From: an uncultured Paracoccus sp.
GTDB taxonomy: Bacteria > Pseudomonadota > Alphaproteobacteria > Rhodobacterales > Rhodobacteraceae
Direction of reading: 5' to 3'
Assembly (NCBI RefSeq): GCF_937873615.1
Contig: NZ_CALMYP010000067.1
Location: 1 to 64,000 of the forward strand
DNA: 64,000 nucleotides
The notes beneath the pieces are model-generated. The model had not been told where the DNA came from and searched no databases. It saw nothing but the letters and a program-made list of their open reading frames with translations. Shown in pieces: positions 53,697 to 62,252 of this stretch. A program made the translations under genes and the position numbers. Each line of letters starts with the position of its first letter. The stretch's first letter is position 1.

Positions 53697-54547
53697 GCAC
53701 CATCGACGGGCTGCCGCCGCTGCGAGAGGTAATCGCGACCCACGATCTGCGCGCCAGAAAGAGCCTCGGACAGAACTTCCTGCTGGACCTGAACCTGACC
53801 GCCAAGATCGCCCGCCAGGCCGGCGATCTGGCCGGCAGCGATGTGCTGGAAATCGGCCCCGGCCCCGGCGGGCTGACCCGGGGCCTGCTGGCCGAAGGCG
53901 CGCGCCGGGTGCTCGCCATCGAAAAGGACGCCCGTGCCCTGCCCGCTCTGGCCGAGATCGCCGCCGCCTATCCGGGCCGGCTTTCCGTCATCAATGGCGA
54001 TGCGCTGGAAATCGACCCGCTGGCGCATCTGACGCCGCCGATCCGCATCGCCGGCAACCTGCCCTATAATATCGGCACCGAATTGCTGGTCCGCTGGTTG
54101 ACGCCGCCGAACTGGCCGCCTTTCTGGGACAGCCTGACGCTGATGTTCCAGAAGGAGGTGGCCGAACGCATCGTGGCCCGGCCCGGCAGCAAGGCCTACG
54201 GTCGGCTGGCGCTGCTGGCGCAATGGCGCACGGATGCCCGCATCGTCATGACCCTGCCGCCCGAGGCCTTCGTGCCGCCGCCGAAGATCCATTCCGCCGT
54301 GGTCCACCTGACCGCGCTGCCTGCGCCGCGCTTTCCCGCCGATCCGGCCACGCTGTCGCAACTCACCGCCGCCGCCTTCAACCAGCGGCGCAAGATGCTG
54401 CGCGCCTCGTTGCGCGGCCTGCACCCGGATATCGAGACCCTGCTGAAAGATGCCGGCATCGCGCCCACCGCAAGGGCCGAGGAGATCGACCTCGAACATT
54501 TCTGCGCCCTCGCGCGCCTGTTGCAGGCCGCGCGCCAGAAGAACTGA
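53693..54547 (+). CDS. rsmA: 16S rRNA adenine dimethyltransferase (KsgA)
   Basis: A 284-residue enzyme that dimethylates two adenines near the 3' end of 16S rRNA during 30S maturation. Motifs: [23 protein letters not shown] loop [16 protein letters not shown], the acidic residue in [12 protein letters not shown], and catalytic [11 protein letters not shown]. The C-terminal [20 protein letters not shown] is typical. The start overlaps pdxA (ATGA). Confidence 0.96.
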   Translation: MSTIDGLPPLREVIATHDLRARKSLGQNFLLDLNLTAKIARQAGDLAGSDVLEIGPGPGGLTRGLLAEGARRVLAIEKDARALPALAEIAAAYPGRLSVINGDALEIDPLAHLTPPIRIAGNLPYNIGTELLVRWLTPPNWPPFWDSLTLMFQKEVAERIVARPGSKAYGRLALLAQWRTDARIVMTLPPEAFVPPPKIHSAVVHLTALPAPRFPADPATLSQLTAAAFNQRRKMLRASLRGLHPDIETLLKDAGIAPTARAEEIDLEHFCALARLLQAARQKN

Positions 54548-54560
54548 GCACCGACAAAGC

Positions 54561-54584
54561 AAAACGGGCCGCATCGGCGGCCCG
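54561..54584 (-). terminator. Shared terminator between rsmA and the DUF4167 gene
   Basis: CGGGCCGC (54565-54572) and GCGGCCCG (54577-54584) form a perfect 8-bp stem with a 4-nt loop. On the minus strand it is followed by TTTTGCTTTG, so it terminates the DUF4167 transcript; on the plus strand it lies 18 bp after rsmA and may stop that one too. Confidence 0.7.
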
Positions 54585-54611
54585 CTTCGCTCATACAGCA
54601 ATCTGCGGCAA

Positions 54612-55367
54612 TCAGCCCTGTTCGGCACCATCTGCCGCCGGCGCGGCGGCGGCTGCCGGCTTGCGCCTGGTTCGCGGGGTGGAATTGGCACTGCGCGGCG
54701 CGCGGGCCCGGCTGGCCGGGGCCTTTTCCTCGGGCGTCTCGACACGGCTTTCGCCGCTATCGGCATCCGTGCCGACCGCATCGGGCAAGGCATCAGAGGA
54801 TGCAACCGGCGCGGCGTCGGATGGCGCATCAGCCGAGGATGCGGCCTGACGACGCGGCCCGCGCGAGCGGCGAGCGGAAGGGGTTACCTCGGCCTCGGCG
54901 GCATGTTCGGGCCGAGAAGCGGGCCGGGGTTCCGGCTGTTCGCGGCGCTCGGGCGGGGCATCGGCACGCGGCTGGCCGCCATCCTCGTTACGCGCGTTCT
55001 GGCCGTCGCGCGCATCATCTGCCTGACGGGGCTGCGGTTCGTCACCGTTACGGTTGTATTGATGCTGGTTCTGATGATTTTGCTGCTGGTTCAGCAATTG
55101 CTGTTGCTGACGCTCTGCCTGTTCGCGCTGCGCCTCGCCCAGCATACGGGTGTAATGTTCGGCATGTTGCAGGAAGGACTGTTCAGCCACACGGTCGTTC
55201 GACAGTTGGGCATCACGGGCCAGTGTCAGGTATTTTTCGATGATCTGCTGCGGGGTGCCGCGGACCTTGCCCTCCGGCCCCGAGGAATCAAATACACGAT
55301 TGACAACATTGCCGAGCGAACGCTGACGGTTCGACTTCGAACGCGAACGGGATTTCGATGATCTCAT
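54612..55367 (-). CDS. DUF4167-domain protein with low-complexity tail
   Basis: A 251-residue protein. The conserved DUF4167 region is N-terminal: a basic stretch RSSKSRSRSKSNRQRSLGNV, then VFDSSGPEGKVRGTPQQIIE and LARDAQLSNDRVAEQSFLQH. From about 95 it becomes Gln/Asn-rich (QQQQLLNQQQNHQNQHQYN) and then a long acidic/Ala/Pro/Arg tail. The basic head suggests RNA or DNA binding; no function is established. I chose ATG 55367 over an upstream one because the conserved basic head starts there. It is downstream of prmC, a usual alphaproteobacterial position. Confidence 0.85.
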   Translation of the reverse strand: MRSSKSRSRSKSNRQRSLGNVVNRVFDSSGPEGKVRGTPQQIIEKYLTLARDAQLSNDRVAEQSFLQHAEHYTRMLGEAQREQAERQQQQLLNQQQNHQNQHQYNRNGDEPQPRQADDARDGQNARNEDGGQPRADAPPERREQPEPRPASRPEHAAEAEVTPSARRSRGPRRQAASSADAPSDAAPVASSDALPDAVGTDADSGESRVETPEEKAPASRARAPRSANSTPRTRRKPAAAAAPAADGAEQG

Positions 55368-55597
55368 TTGCCTGACTTTATCCAGTGATCTGGAAGTTCC
55401 TCTCGCCCGCGACAACTTGCTCTGGCCCCATGATTGCGGTCACCCGCATCAAGGCTTCAGAATGTCGTGGCTGGTCAGCGCAGCGGACTGCCGTCCGCCA
55501 TCACTTGAGCCGCAATAACCACGGCACGACCCGCGTTACAAGCGAAAAGTGACTATTTCCCTGTGGAAGGCGGAATATTGCCCGAGTTTAACACGTT

Positions 55598-56428
55598 TCA
55601 GGCCGGATTCGTATCGAATCTTGCCCGAATCACCCGGTCGCGCGCTCCGAGATCGCGGATAACCTCGGTCCGGGCACCATGTTCGGAAAAGATCGCGCTG
55701 ACATCGGCGGCCTGCTGCCAGCCGATCTCGACGAAAACCTGCCCGCCCGGGTTCAGGTGCGCAACCGCGCCCGCCGCGATCGCCCGATAGGCCGACAGCC
55801 CGTCGCCGCCATCGGTCAGCGCCAGATGCGGTTCCCAATCGCGGACCTCGGGTTGAAGCCCGTCCATTTCGGATCGGGCAATATAAGGCGGGTTCGAGAC
55901 GATCAGATCGAAGCGCCCCTGAACCCCGTCGAACCAGTCGGCCCTGATGAAACGCGCGCCCACCCCGATCAGCGAGGCATTCTCCCGCGCCACATCAAGG
56001 GCGGCCTCGGACATATCCGTGCCCAGCCCCGTCGCCCCCCGACGGTCGGCCAGAAGCGAGATCAGGATCGCGCCGGTCCCGGTGCCAAGGTCCAGCACGC
56101 TTTGCCAGGGCTGTTTCAGCGCCGCCTCGACCAGGGTTTCGGTATCCGGGCGCGGGTCCAGCGTATCGCGCGTCACCCGGAATTCATGCTTCCAGAAGGC
56201 GCGCAGCCCGGTGATCTGGCTGAGCGGCTGGCGCGCCACCCGTGCCGCCAAGATACCATTCAAGGCCTGCAACCACTCGGCATCGACGGGCTGGGTCAGC
56301 GGCATGTAAAAGCGCGTATTGCGCGGCATGACCGCTGCGACAATCGCCCGAGCCTCATGTTTCGTATCCTCGATTCCGGCCGCGGCCAGCCGGGCCTCGG
56401 CCAACTCGAACCATTCGAGCCAGGTCAT
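55598..56428 (-). CDS. prmC: Release-factor glutamine methyltransferase
   Basis: A 276-residue SAM-dependent enzyme that methylates the Gln of the GGQ motif in release factors. It shows SAM-binding [20 protein letters not shown], the catalytic [20 protein letters not shown] and an N-terminal helical substrate domain. Its ATG overlaps the prfA stop by 4 bp (ATGA), so it is made together with one of its substrates. Confidence 0.95.
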   Translation of the reverse strand: MTWLEWFELAEARLAAAGIEDTKHEARAIVAAVMPRNTRFYMPLTQPVDAEWLQALNGILAARVARQPLSQITGLRAFWKHEFRVTRDTLDPRPDTETLVEAALKQPWQSVLDLGTGTGAILISLLADRRGATGLGTDMSEAALDVARENASLIGVGARFIRADWFDGVQGRFDLIVSNPPYIARSEMDGLQPEVRDWEPHLALTDGGDGLSAYRAIAAGAVAHLNPGGQVFVEIGWQQAADVSAIFSEHGARTEVIRDLGARDRVIRARFDTNPA

Positions 56429-57477
56429 TCCTGCGCCGCCAGCTTCTCGGCCTGGTCATGCGCGGTCAGCGCGTCGATGATTTCGGTCAGATCGCCCGCC
56501 ATCACCCGGTCGAGCGCATAGAGCGTCAGGTTGATCCGGTGATCGGTCATCCGCCCCTGAGGAAAGTTATAGGTGCGGATGCGTTCGGATCGGTCACCGG
56601 AGCCGACCTGGCTCTTGCGGTCGGCAGCGCGTTCGCTGTCGGCGCGCGCGCGTTCCATGTCGTAAAGCCGCGCACGCAGCACCGCCATCGCGTTGGCACG
56701 GTTCTGGTGCTGCGACTTTTCGGAACTGGTGACCACGATCCCGCTTGGCAGGTGGGTGATCCTGACCGCCGAATCGGTGGTGTTGACGTGCTGACCGCCC
56801 GCGCCCGAGGAGCGATAGGTGTCGATGCGGATATCGGTGGCGGGGATGTCGATATCGACCTCCTCGGCCTCGGGCAGAACGGCCACGGTCGCCGCCGAAG
56901 TATGGATGCGCCCGCCCGATTCGGTTTCCGGCACCCGCTGCACGCGATGCACGCCGGATTCGTATTTCAGCCGGGCGAAGACGCCCTCGCCCTCGATCCG
57001 GGCCGAGGCTTCCTTGATCCCGCCAAGCTCGGTCTCGGACAGATCGAGCATCTGGAAGGACCAGCCCTGAGCCTCGGAATAGCGGCGATACATGGACAGC
57101 AGATCGCCCGCGAAAAGCGCCGCCTCCTCGCCGCCGGTGCCGGGGCGGATCTCGACGATGGCCGGGCGGGCATCGGCGGCATCCTTGGGCAGAAGCGCGA
57201 TGCGCAGCGCCTGTTCCAGAGCGGGCAGCGCGGCCTTCAGGCGCGTCACCTCCTCCTCGGCCAGTTCGCGCATGTCGGGATCCGAGAGCATCGCCTGTGC
57301 CTCGGCCAGCCCGTCGCGGGCGGCGCGCCATTCGCCGATCTGGGTCACCACCGGCTTCAGATCGGCATATTCGCGGCTGATCGCGGCGATCTCATCGGGG
57401 GCGGGGCCGGCATTCAGCTTCGCTTCGAGAAACTCGAAACGCTGGGAAATCTGGACAAGGCGATCTTCGGGCAGCAT
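56425..57477 (-). CDS. prfA: Peptide chain release factor 1
   Basis: A 350-residue class I release factor, reading UAA and UAG. The peptidyl-transferase motif is [20 protein letters not shown], and the codon-recognition region lies near [20 protein letters not shown]; its C-terminal RGRMTDHR equivalent reads [21 protein letters not shown] chose ATG 57477 ([10 protein letters not shown]), which gives the family length; a start three codons earlier exists. It overlaps prmC. Confidence 0.95.
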   Translation of the reverse strand: MLPEDRLVQISQRFEFLEAKLNAGPAPDEIAAISREYADLKPVVTQIGEWRAARDGLAEAQAMLSDPDMRELAEEEVTRLKAALPALEQALRIALLPKDAADARPAIVEIRPGTGGEEAALFAGDLLSMYRRYSEAQGWSFQMLDLSETELGGIKEASARIEGEGVFARLKYESGVHRVQRVPETESGGRIHTSAATVAVLPEAEEVDIDIPATDIRIDTYRSSGAGGQHVNTTDSAVRITHLPSGIVVTSSEKSQHQNRANAMAVLRARLYDMERARADSERAADRKSQVGSGDRSERIRTYNFPQGRMTDHRINLTLYALDRVMAGDLTEIIDALTAHDQAEKLAAQE

Positions 57478-57526
57478 GTGCCGCAATTACCGCCGCGACG
57501 GCTGACCGACAAGGCGCAATCCGGGC

Positions 57527-57904
57527 TCAGCCCGGATAGGCGCGTCGATGCATCCACCAGAAAAGCGGCGGCAGGATCAACTCGAAGATCAGGAAGGCGG
57601 TGATCGAGGGAACCGGCCAGCCGACCATCGCGACCGAGACCAGACGCGATAACCCGGCAACGAAGAACAGCGCCACAAGCGCGAAGAAGGTGCCGCGCCG
57701 GGCGGCAAGGTCGCGCGCCGCCCAGATCATCGCGACCCCGTAGCCGAGGAAGACGGTCGCATAGAAGCGATCCTCGTTATCCATGGTCACCGTGCCCGGA
57801 ATGCTGCCGGGAATGACCGAGGGACCGAAAAGGATATGCGCCAGCCCGATCAGGCAGCACAGCCCGCCGAAAAGCAATGCGAGAAGGGTCAAGAGCTTTG
57901 CCAT
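57527..57904 (-). CDS. DUF4345-type small membrane protein
   Basis: A 125-residue protein with four hydrophobic spans (about 5-27, 47-63, 71-90 and 97-116). The conserved DNEDRFYATVFLGYGVAMIW segment identifies the DUF4345 family of unknown function. It is downstream of speB by 20 bp on the same strand and upstream of prfA by 49 bp, but has no evident link with either. Confidence 0.8.
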   Translation of the reverse strand: MAKLLTLLALLFGGLCCLIGLAHILFGPSVIPGSIPGTVTMDNEDRFYATVFLGYGVAMIWAARDLAARRGTFFALVALFFVAGLSRLVSVAMVGWPVPSITAFLIFELILPPLFWWMHRRAYPG

Positions 57905-57924
57905 ATGGTCCTCCTGTCAGGTTG

Positions 57925-58890
57925 TCACGCCTGCCGCCGGGTCCAGCCGTAAAGGCAGATCAGTTCGGTGGCGACATGGGCGCCGGCAATCGCCGTGGCC
58001 CCGGTCGTGTCATAGGGGGGCGAGACCTCGACCACGTCGCCGCCCAGAAGGTTCACCCCCGCCAGCCCGCGCAGCAACGCCGCCGCCTGCCAACTGGCCA
58101 GCCCACCCCAGACCGGGGTGCCGGTGCCCGGCGCAAAGGCGGGGTCGAGCGCGTCGATATCGAAGGTGATGTAGACAGGCCGCTGGCCCACCACCTCGCG
58201 GATACGGGCCAGCGTCGCCTCTACCCCATCCCGATGAACCGAAGCCGCATCGAGGATCGTCACCCCGAGCGTGTCCGGGTTCTCGGTCCTGATGCCGACG
58301 CTGACACTGGCGGCAGGGTCGACGACGCCCTCTCGGATCGCCTTGTAAAGGAAGGTGCCATGGTCGATCCGGTCGGGATCGTCATCGACCCAGGTATCGG
58401 AATGGGCGTCGAACTGGATCAGCGCGACGGGGCCATGCCGCCTGGCATAGGCGCGCAGGATCGGCAGGGTGATGAAGTGATCGCCGCCAAGCGTGACCGT
58501 GCCCACGCCCTGATCCAGCAAACCGCCGATATGGGCCTCGATCCGGGCCGGAACCTCGCGGGTATTGGCGTAATCGAAGGCCATGTCGCCGGCATCGGCG
58601 ATGGCCAGCTCGGTCAGCGGGTCGTAACCCCAGCCAAAGGGCGGATCGTAAGGTTGCAGGGTCGAGGCCTCGCGGATGGCGCGCGGCCCGAAGCGGGTGC
58701 CGGGGCGATGGGTCACCGCCTGATCGAAGGGAATGCCGGTCACCGCCAGATCGAAACCGGCCAGATCCTTCGTATAGCGCCTGCGCAGGAAACTGGTGGC
58801 GCCACCGAAGGCGTTCTCAAAGCTGGGACCGCGCGGGTCCGTCCGCGTAAAGGCCTGATCGACCTGGGTCTTTGCGTCTTCCAGCGCCAT
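57925..58890 (-). CDS. speB: Agmatinase-family ureohydrolase
   Basis: A 321-residue arginase-superfamily enzyme using a di-manganese centre. The ligands are visible in VTLGGDHFITLP, LIQFDAHSDTWVD and YITFDIDALDPAFAPGTGTP. The family splits into agmatinase, guanidinobutyrase and others; size and motifs favour agmatinase (agmatine to putrescine and urea), but the specificity is not fixed by sequence alone. I chose ATG 58890 (MALEDAKTQV); an upstream start adds an unlikely 12 residues. It is divergent from the rpsF operon. Confidence 0.88.
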   Translation of the reverse strand: MALEDAKTQVDQAFTRTDPRGPSFENAFGGATSFLRRRYTKDLAGFDLAVTGIPFDQAVTHRPGTRFGPRAIREASTLQPYDPPFGWGYDPLTELAIADAGDMAFDYANTREVPARIEAHIGGLLDQGVGTVTLGGDHFITLPILRAYARRHGPVALIQFDAHSDTWVDDDPDRIDHGTFLYKAIREGVVDPAASVSVGIRTENPDTLGVTILDAASVHRDGVEATLARIREVVGQRPVYITFDIDALDPAFAPGTGTPVWGGLASWQAAALLRGLAGVNLLGGDVVEVSPPYDTTGATAIAGAHVATELICLYGWTRRQA

Positions 58891-59017
58891 CTCCACCCCC
58901 GAACAATGGACGTCCCGCCATCGCAAGCCATATCACGACCACCCCGAAAGGCGAGACGTGATCTGTCGCGCAGCGGGCGGCTTTCCGCCCGCGCTTGGCG
59001 GGACGAAACGAATCGCC

Positions 59018-59045
59018 TTGTGTTGACGCGCTTCGCCGCTATAAA
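59018..59045 (+). promoter_or_regulatory. Candidate promoter of the rpsF-rpsR-rplI operon
   Basis: TTGTGT at 59018-59023 and TATAAA at 59040-59045 are 16 bp apart, just before a structured leader. TTGACG at 59023-59028 is closer to consensus but only 11 bp from the -10 element, so I prefer the first pair. Confidence 0.45.
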
Positions 59046-59052
59046 GCCCCAT

Positions 59053-59102
59053 CCTTCCGCAATCGCGAAACCGGCAGGCCCCTCGTGGCGGGGCGCGGAA
59101 GG
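59053..59102 (+). promoter_or_regulatory. Structured 5' leader, probable S6:S18-binding autoregulatory element
   Basis: CCTTCCGC (59053-59060) pairs perfectly with GCGGAAGG (59095-59102). Inside, GCCCC (59078-59082) pairs with GGGGC (59090-59094), directly stacked on the outer stem, while the 5' side carries a 17-nt bulge (59061-59077) containing CCG. Outer stem, CCG-containing bulge and inner hairpin is the known shape of the rpsF leader bound by the ribosomal proteins S6:S18. It is 42 bp before rpsF. Binding is inferred from shape and position. Confidence 0.6.
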
Positions 59103-59144
59103 TTATCCCGCCGTTGAAGCCGCCCTGAACCTGAAAGGTCTGAC

Positions 59145-59555
59145 ATGCCGCTATACGAGCATGTGATGATCGCCCGTCAGGACCTGTCGAATGCGCAGGC
59201 CGAAGGGCTGATCGAACATTTTTCCACCGTGCTGGCCGATAATGGCGGCAAGGTGGTCGACAGCGAATACTGGGGTGTGCGCACCCTCGCCTACAAGATC
59301 AACAAGAACCGCAAGGGCCATTACGCCTTCCTGCGCACCGACGCGCCCTCGGCCGCCGTGCAGGAGATGGAGCGCCTCGCCCGTCTGCATGACGATGTCA
59401 TGCGGGTGATGTCGATCAAGGTCGACGCGCATGAGGAAGGCCCCTCGGTCCAGATGCAGAAGCGCGAAGAGCGTGGCGAGCGCGGGGATCGTGGCGACCG
59501 TGGTGATCGTTCGGACCGTGGCGAACGCCGCGAGCGCCGCGACCGCGACAACTGA
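59145..59555 (+). CDS. rpsF: 30S ribosomal protein S6
   Basis: A 136-residue ribosomal protein: MPLYEHVMIARQDLSNAQAE, VVDSEYWGVRTLAYKINKNR, GHYAFLRTDAPSAAVQEMER and RLARLHDDVMRVMSIKVDAH. After residue 107 comes a highly charged tail of RGD/RGER-like repeats ending RRDRDN, longer than in E. coli S6, where the tail carries added glutamates. S6 binds S18 in the platform of the 30S subunit. First gene of the operon with rpsR and rplI. Confidence 0.96.
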   Translation: MPLYEHVMIARQDLSNAQAEGLIEHFSTVLADNGGKVVDSEYWGVRTLAYKINKNRKGHYAFLRTDAPSAAVQEMERLARLHDDVMRVMSIKVDAHEEGPSVQMQKREERGERGDRGDRGDRSDRGERRERRDRDN

Positions 59556-59568
59556 GGAGATCTGATCC

Positions 59569-59796
59569 ATGGCGAACAAACCGTTTTTCCGTCGTCGCAA
59601 GGTCGATCCGTTCGGTGGCGATAACGCCCCCAAGATCGACTACAAGGACACCCGTCTGCTGCAGCGCTACATCTCTGAGCGTGGCAAGATCGTGCCGTCG
59701 CGCATCACCGCCGTCTCGGCCAAGAACCAGCGCAAGCTGGCCCAGGCCATCAAGCGCGCGCGCTTCCTGGCGCTGCTGCCCTACGTCGTGAAATAA
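59569..59796 (+). CDS. rpsR: 30S ribosomal protein S18
   Basis: A 75-residue protein with [40 protein letters not shown] and RRITAV-type core [20 protein letters not shown], ending [12 protein letters not shown]. It follows rpsF by 13 bp. S18 forms a heterodimer with S6 and is likely part of the autoregulatory complex for the leader upstream. Confidence 0.97.
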   Translation: MANKPFFRRRKVDPFGGDNAPKIDYKDTRLLQRYISERGKIVPSRITAVSAKNQRKLAQAIKRARFLALLPYVVK

Positions 59797-59808
59797 GGAG
59801 GAAGACCG

Positions 59809-60411
59809 ATGCAAGTCATCCTGCTGGAACGCGTGGCCAAGCTCGGCGCCATGGGCGACGTGGTGAACGTCAAGCAAGGTTACGCCCGTAACTTCCTGCT
59901 GCCCCAGGGCAAGGCGCTGCGCGCCTCGGACGCCAATATCGCCGCTTTCGAAGCGCAGAAGGCCGCCCTCGTCGCCAAGAACGACGAATCGAAGGTCGAT
60001 GCGCAGAAACTGGCCGAGAAACTCGATGGTGAAACCTTCGTCATCATCCGCTCGGCCTCGGATGCCGGCGCACTTTACGGCTCGGTCACCCCGCGTGACG
60101 CCGCCGATGCCGCCAACGAATCGGGCCATTCGGTCGACCGCAAGCAGGTCGTTCTGGGCGCGCCGATTAAGGAGTTGGGCCTGCACAAGGTGCTGGTCGT
60201 CCTGCACCCGGAAGTCGAGGCGGAAATCGTGCTGAACGTCGCCCGCTCGACCGAAGAGGCCGAATTGCAGGCCTCGGGCAAGTCGATCCAGGATCTGGCC
60301 GCGGAAGAAGATGCCGCTGCCGAGTTCGAGATCGCCGAGCTGTTCGACGATATCGGTTCCGCCTCGCGCGACGAGGACGGCCCGGAAACGACGGCGGGCG
60401 CCGGCGAATAA
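59809..60411 (+). CDS. rplI: 50S ribosomal protein L9
   Basis: A 200-residue protein: the N-terminal domain reads [20 protein letters not shown] and [20 protein letters not shown], followed by the long connecting helix and a C-terminal domain with [20 protein letters not shown] and [20 protein letters not shown]. An acidic Ala/Glu/Asp-rich tail from about 160 is longer than in E. coli L9 (149 residues), as in other alphaproteobacteria. Good AGGAGG site before the ATG. Last gene of the operon. Confidence 0.96.
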   Translation: MQVILLERVAKLGAMGDVVNVKQGYARNFLLPQGKALRASDANIAAFEAQKAALVAKNDESKVDAQKLAEKLDGETFVIIRSASDAGALYGSVTPRDAADAANESGHSVDRKQVVLGAPIKELGLHKVLVVLHPEVEAEIVLNVARSTEEAELQASGKSIQDLAAEEDAAAEFEIAELFDDIGSASRDEDGPETTAGAGE

Positions 60412-60437
60412 GCCGCACCATCCGTTGCAAGGACCAG

Positions 60438-60471
60438 AACCGCGCCGGGGATTTCCGGCGCGGTTTTTTTT
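60438..60471 (+). terminator. Intrinsic terminator of the rpsF-rpsR-rplI operon
   Basis: AACCGCGCCGG and CCGGCGCGGTT form a strong stem with a short GGATTT loop, followed by a run of eight Ts. It begins 27 bp after the rplI stop. Confidence 0.9.
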
Positions 60472-60602
60472 ATCCTGCGCGATTTATCCCGCACGATACT
60501 GTCCGTCCCGATGGCAATCCGCGCCGGGACAGGTCACAACCGGAACGAAACCGCCCTGCCGCTCGTTTTCGTAGCACTCATGATCTGAAAGGGACCGCCA
60601 GC

Positions 60603-61235
60603 ATGTCACGCTTTGCCGATGTCACCTCCGACACGCCGCACGGACCGCGCCCGGTTCCCGAAGACCATATCCCGACCGAGGATCCGCCGCCGGCCCCTGC
60701 GCCGAAATCGCTGCGCTCGACCCTGCTTGTCTGGGGCGGGCTGGGGCTGGCCCTGACAGTGGGCGCGCTTGCCGCCCGCGCCGCCGCCGATGCGCTGGCC
60801 GGCGACAGGGAGGACCGGCCCCGGCAACCCCCACGCCCCCGCCACGCGCCGGGCTATGCGGCACTGGATGCGGAAGCCCGCGACCGGATGCGCGCCCGCG
60901 CCCAGGCCGATTTCGCCGATTACGAGGACCGCGCCGAGGAAATCCGCGCCGCCGCCCTGCGCGCGCGCCGCAGACGCCGCCGGCCCCCGCAGACGGCCAG
61001 CCTCGGCGACAATATCGGCGCGGCCGCGCGCAATGTGACCGCCCTGATCGGCGCGGCGGCGACGGCGCTGGAAGCCTTCCGCCAGGTCTCGACCAATAGC
61101 GACGAGATCATCCGCGATTTCAGCAATGCCGCCGACCGGCTGCACGAATTTCTCAACACCCGCAGCGGCGACACGCCCGAGCGCGAGGCCGAGGCCGAGC
61201 GCACCGAGAACGACAAGCGTATGCGGAACCTCTGA
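60603..61235 (+). CDS. Hypothetical membrane-anchored protein upstream of nnrD
   Basis: A 210-residue protein. A Pro/Asp-rich N-terminal ~35 residues is followed by one hydrophobic span (about 40-60), then a basic, Arg-rich segment (ARRRRRRPPQTASLG) and a helical C-terminus with GAAATALEAFRQVSTNSDEI. I do not recognise a family. It lies 3 bp before the NAD(P)HX dehydratase gene, so they are probably co-transcribed, but no functional link is evident. Confidence 0.7.
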   Translation: MSRFADVTSDTPHGPRPVPEDHIPTEDPPPAPAPKSLRSTLLVWGGLGLALTVGALAARAAADALAGDREDRPRQPPRPRHAPGYAALDAEARDRMRARAQADFADYEDRAEEIRAAALRARRRRRRPPQTASLGDNIGAAARNVTALIGAAATALEAFRQVSTNSDEIIRDFSNAADRLHEFLNTRSGDTPEREAEAERTENDKRMRNL

Positions 61236-61238
61236 CCG

Positions 61239-62069
61239 ATGGCCGACGCGCCAGAGATGCCCGGCCTGATCGACCTGCTGCAAAAGCGGGGCGGCCACAA
61301 ATACGATCACGGCCATGCGCTGATCGTGGCCGGCGGGCCAGGCATGGGCGGCGCGGCCCGGCTTGCGGCGCGGGCGGCGTTGCGGATCGGTGCCGGGCTG
61401 GTGACCATCGCGCCGCCCGCCTCGGCCATGATCGAGCATTGCGGGCCACCCGACGCATTGATGCGCCATCCGCTCGATCAGGCGCGTGACCTGCCCGGGC
61501 TGCTCGCCGCACGGCGGATCGGCGTCATCGTCATCGGCCCCGGCTGCGGGGTGGCACGCGCGGCCTCGCTTCTGCCGGCGGTGCTGGCCGCAGACCTGCC
61601 CACGGTGCTGGACGCCGATGCGATCACCGCCCTTGCCGGGCAGGAAGCGCCCCTGCCCCTGCGCCCGGATATCGTCCTGACCCCGCATCGCGGCGAATTC
61701 GCGCGGCTTCTGCCCGATCTGGCCCGGAACCTTCCCGACGATCCCGAGGGCCTGGTGCAGGCCGCTCGCAGCGCCGCAAGGCAACTTGGCGCGACCCTGC
61801 TGCTGAAAGGCCCGGCCACGGCCATCGCCTCGCCCTCGGGCGAATCGGCGCTGAACCGGGCCGAGGACGCGCCCGGACTGGCCACCGCCGGATCGGGCGA
61901 TGTGCTCTCCGGGCTGATTGCAGGACTGCTGGCGCGCGGATTTACGCCCTTCGACGCCGCCCGCTTCGGTGCCCATATACATGCCGAGGCCGCCCGCCGC
62001 TTCGGGCCGGGACTGATCGCCGACGACCTGCCCGAACAGATCCCCGCGATCCTCGGCGAGGGGGCTTGA
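61239..62069 (+). CDS. nnrD: ADP-dependent NAD(P)H-hydrate dehydratase
   Basis: A 276-residue ribokinase-fold enzyme that repairs hydrated NADH/NADPH using ADP. The signature is GLATAGSGDVLSGLIAGLLA, with the catalytic Asp in GSGD; other parts are ALIVAGGPGMGGAARLAARA, VIVIGPGCG and ILTPHRGEFARLLPD. In many bacteria this domain is fused to the epimerase (NnrE/YjeF N-terminal domain); here it is free-standing, and no epimerase gene is seen in the window. Confidence 0.9.
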   Translation: MADAPEMPGLIDLLQKRGGHKYDHGHALIVAGGPGMGGAARLAARAALRIGAGLVTIAPPASAMIEHCGPPDALMRHPLDQARDLPGLLAARRIGVIVIGPGCGVARAASLLPAVLAADLPTVLDADAITALAGQEAPLPLRPDIVLTPHRGEFARLLPDLARNLPDDPEGLVQAARSAARQLGATLLLKGPATAIASPSGESALNRAEDAPGLATAGSGDVLSGLIAGLLARGFTPFDAARFGAHIHAEAARRFGPGLIADDLPEQIPAILGEGA

Positions 62070-62151
62070 TTTTCCCCTCGCGCCCCGGCCTGCGCTTTGC
62101 TAGAACGGCGCGGATTTTCGTGGCGGGCCTTGGTGTCCGCTACTGGACATT

Positions 62152-62236
62152 GCGGGTGTGGCGAAATTGGTAGACGCACCAGATTTAGGTTCTGGCGCCG
62201 CAAGGCGTGGGGGTTCAAGTCCCTCCACCCGCACCA
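62152..62236 (+). tRNA. tRNA-Leu (UAG)
   Basis: An 85-nt class II tRNA with encoded CCA. Acceptor stem GCGGGTG with CACCCGC, D-arm with GAAATTGGTAGACGC, anticodon loop TTTAGGT giving UAG (reads CUA and other CUN codons), a long variable arm (GCCGCAAGGC) typical for Leu, and T-arm GGTTCAAGTCC. It ends 16 bp before the trigger factor ATG, leaving no room for a separate terminator and promoter. Confidence 0.97.
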
Positions 62237-62252
62237 TGACGAAGGATAGGAC

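Noticed and set aside
59023-59045. TTGACG/TATAAA as the rpsF promoter
   Set aside because: The 11-bp spacing is too short for sigma-70; the adjacent TTGTGT with 16 bp fits better.
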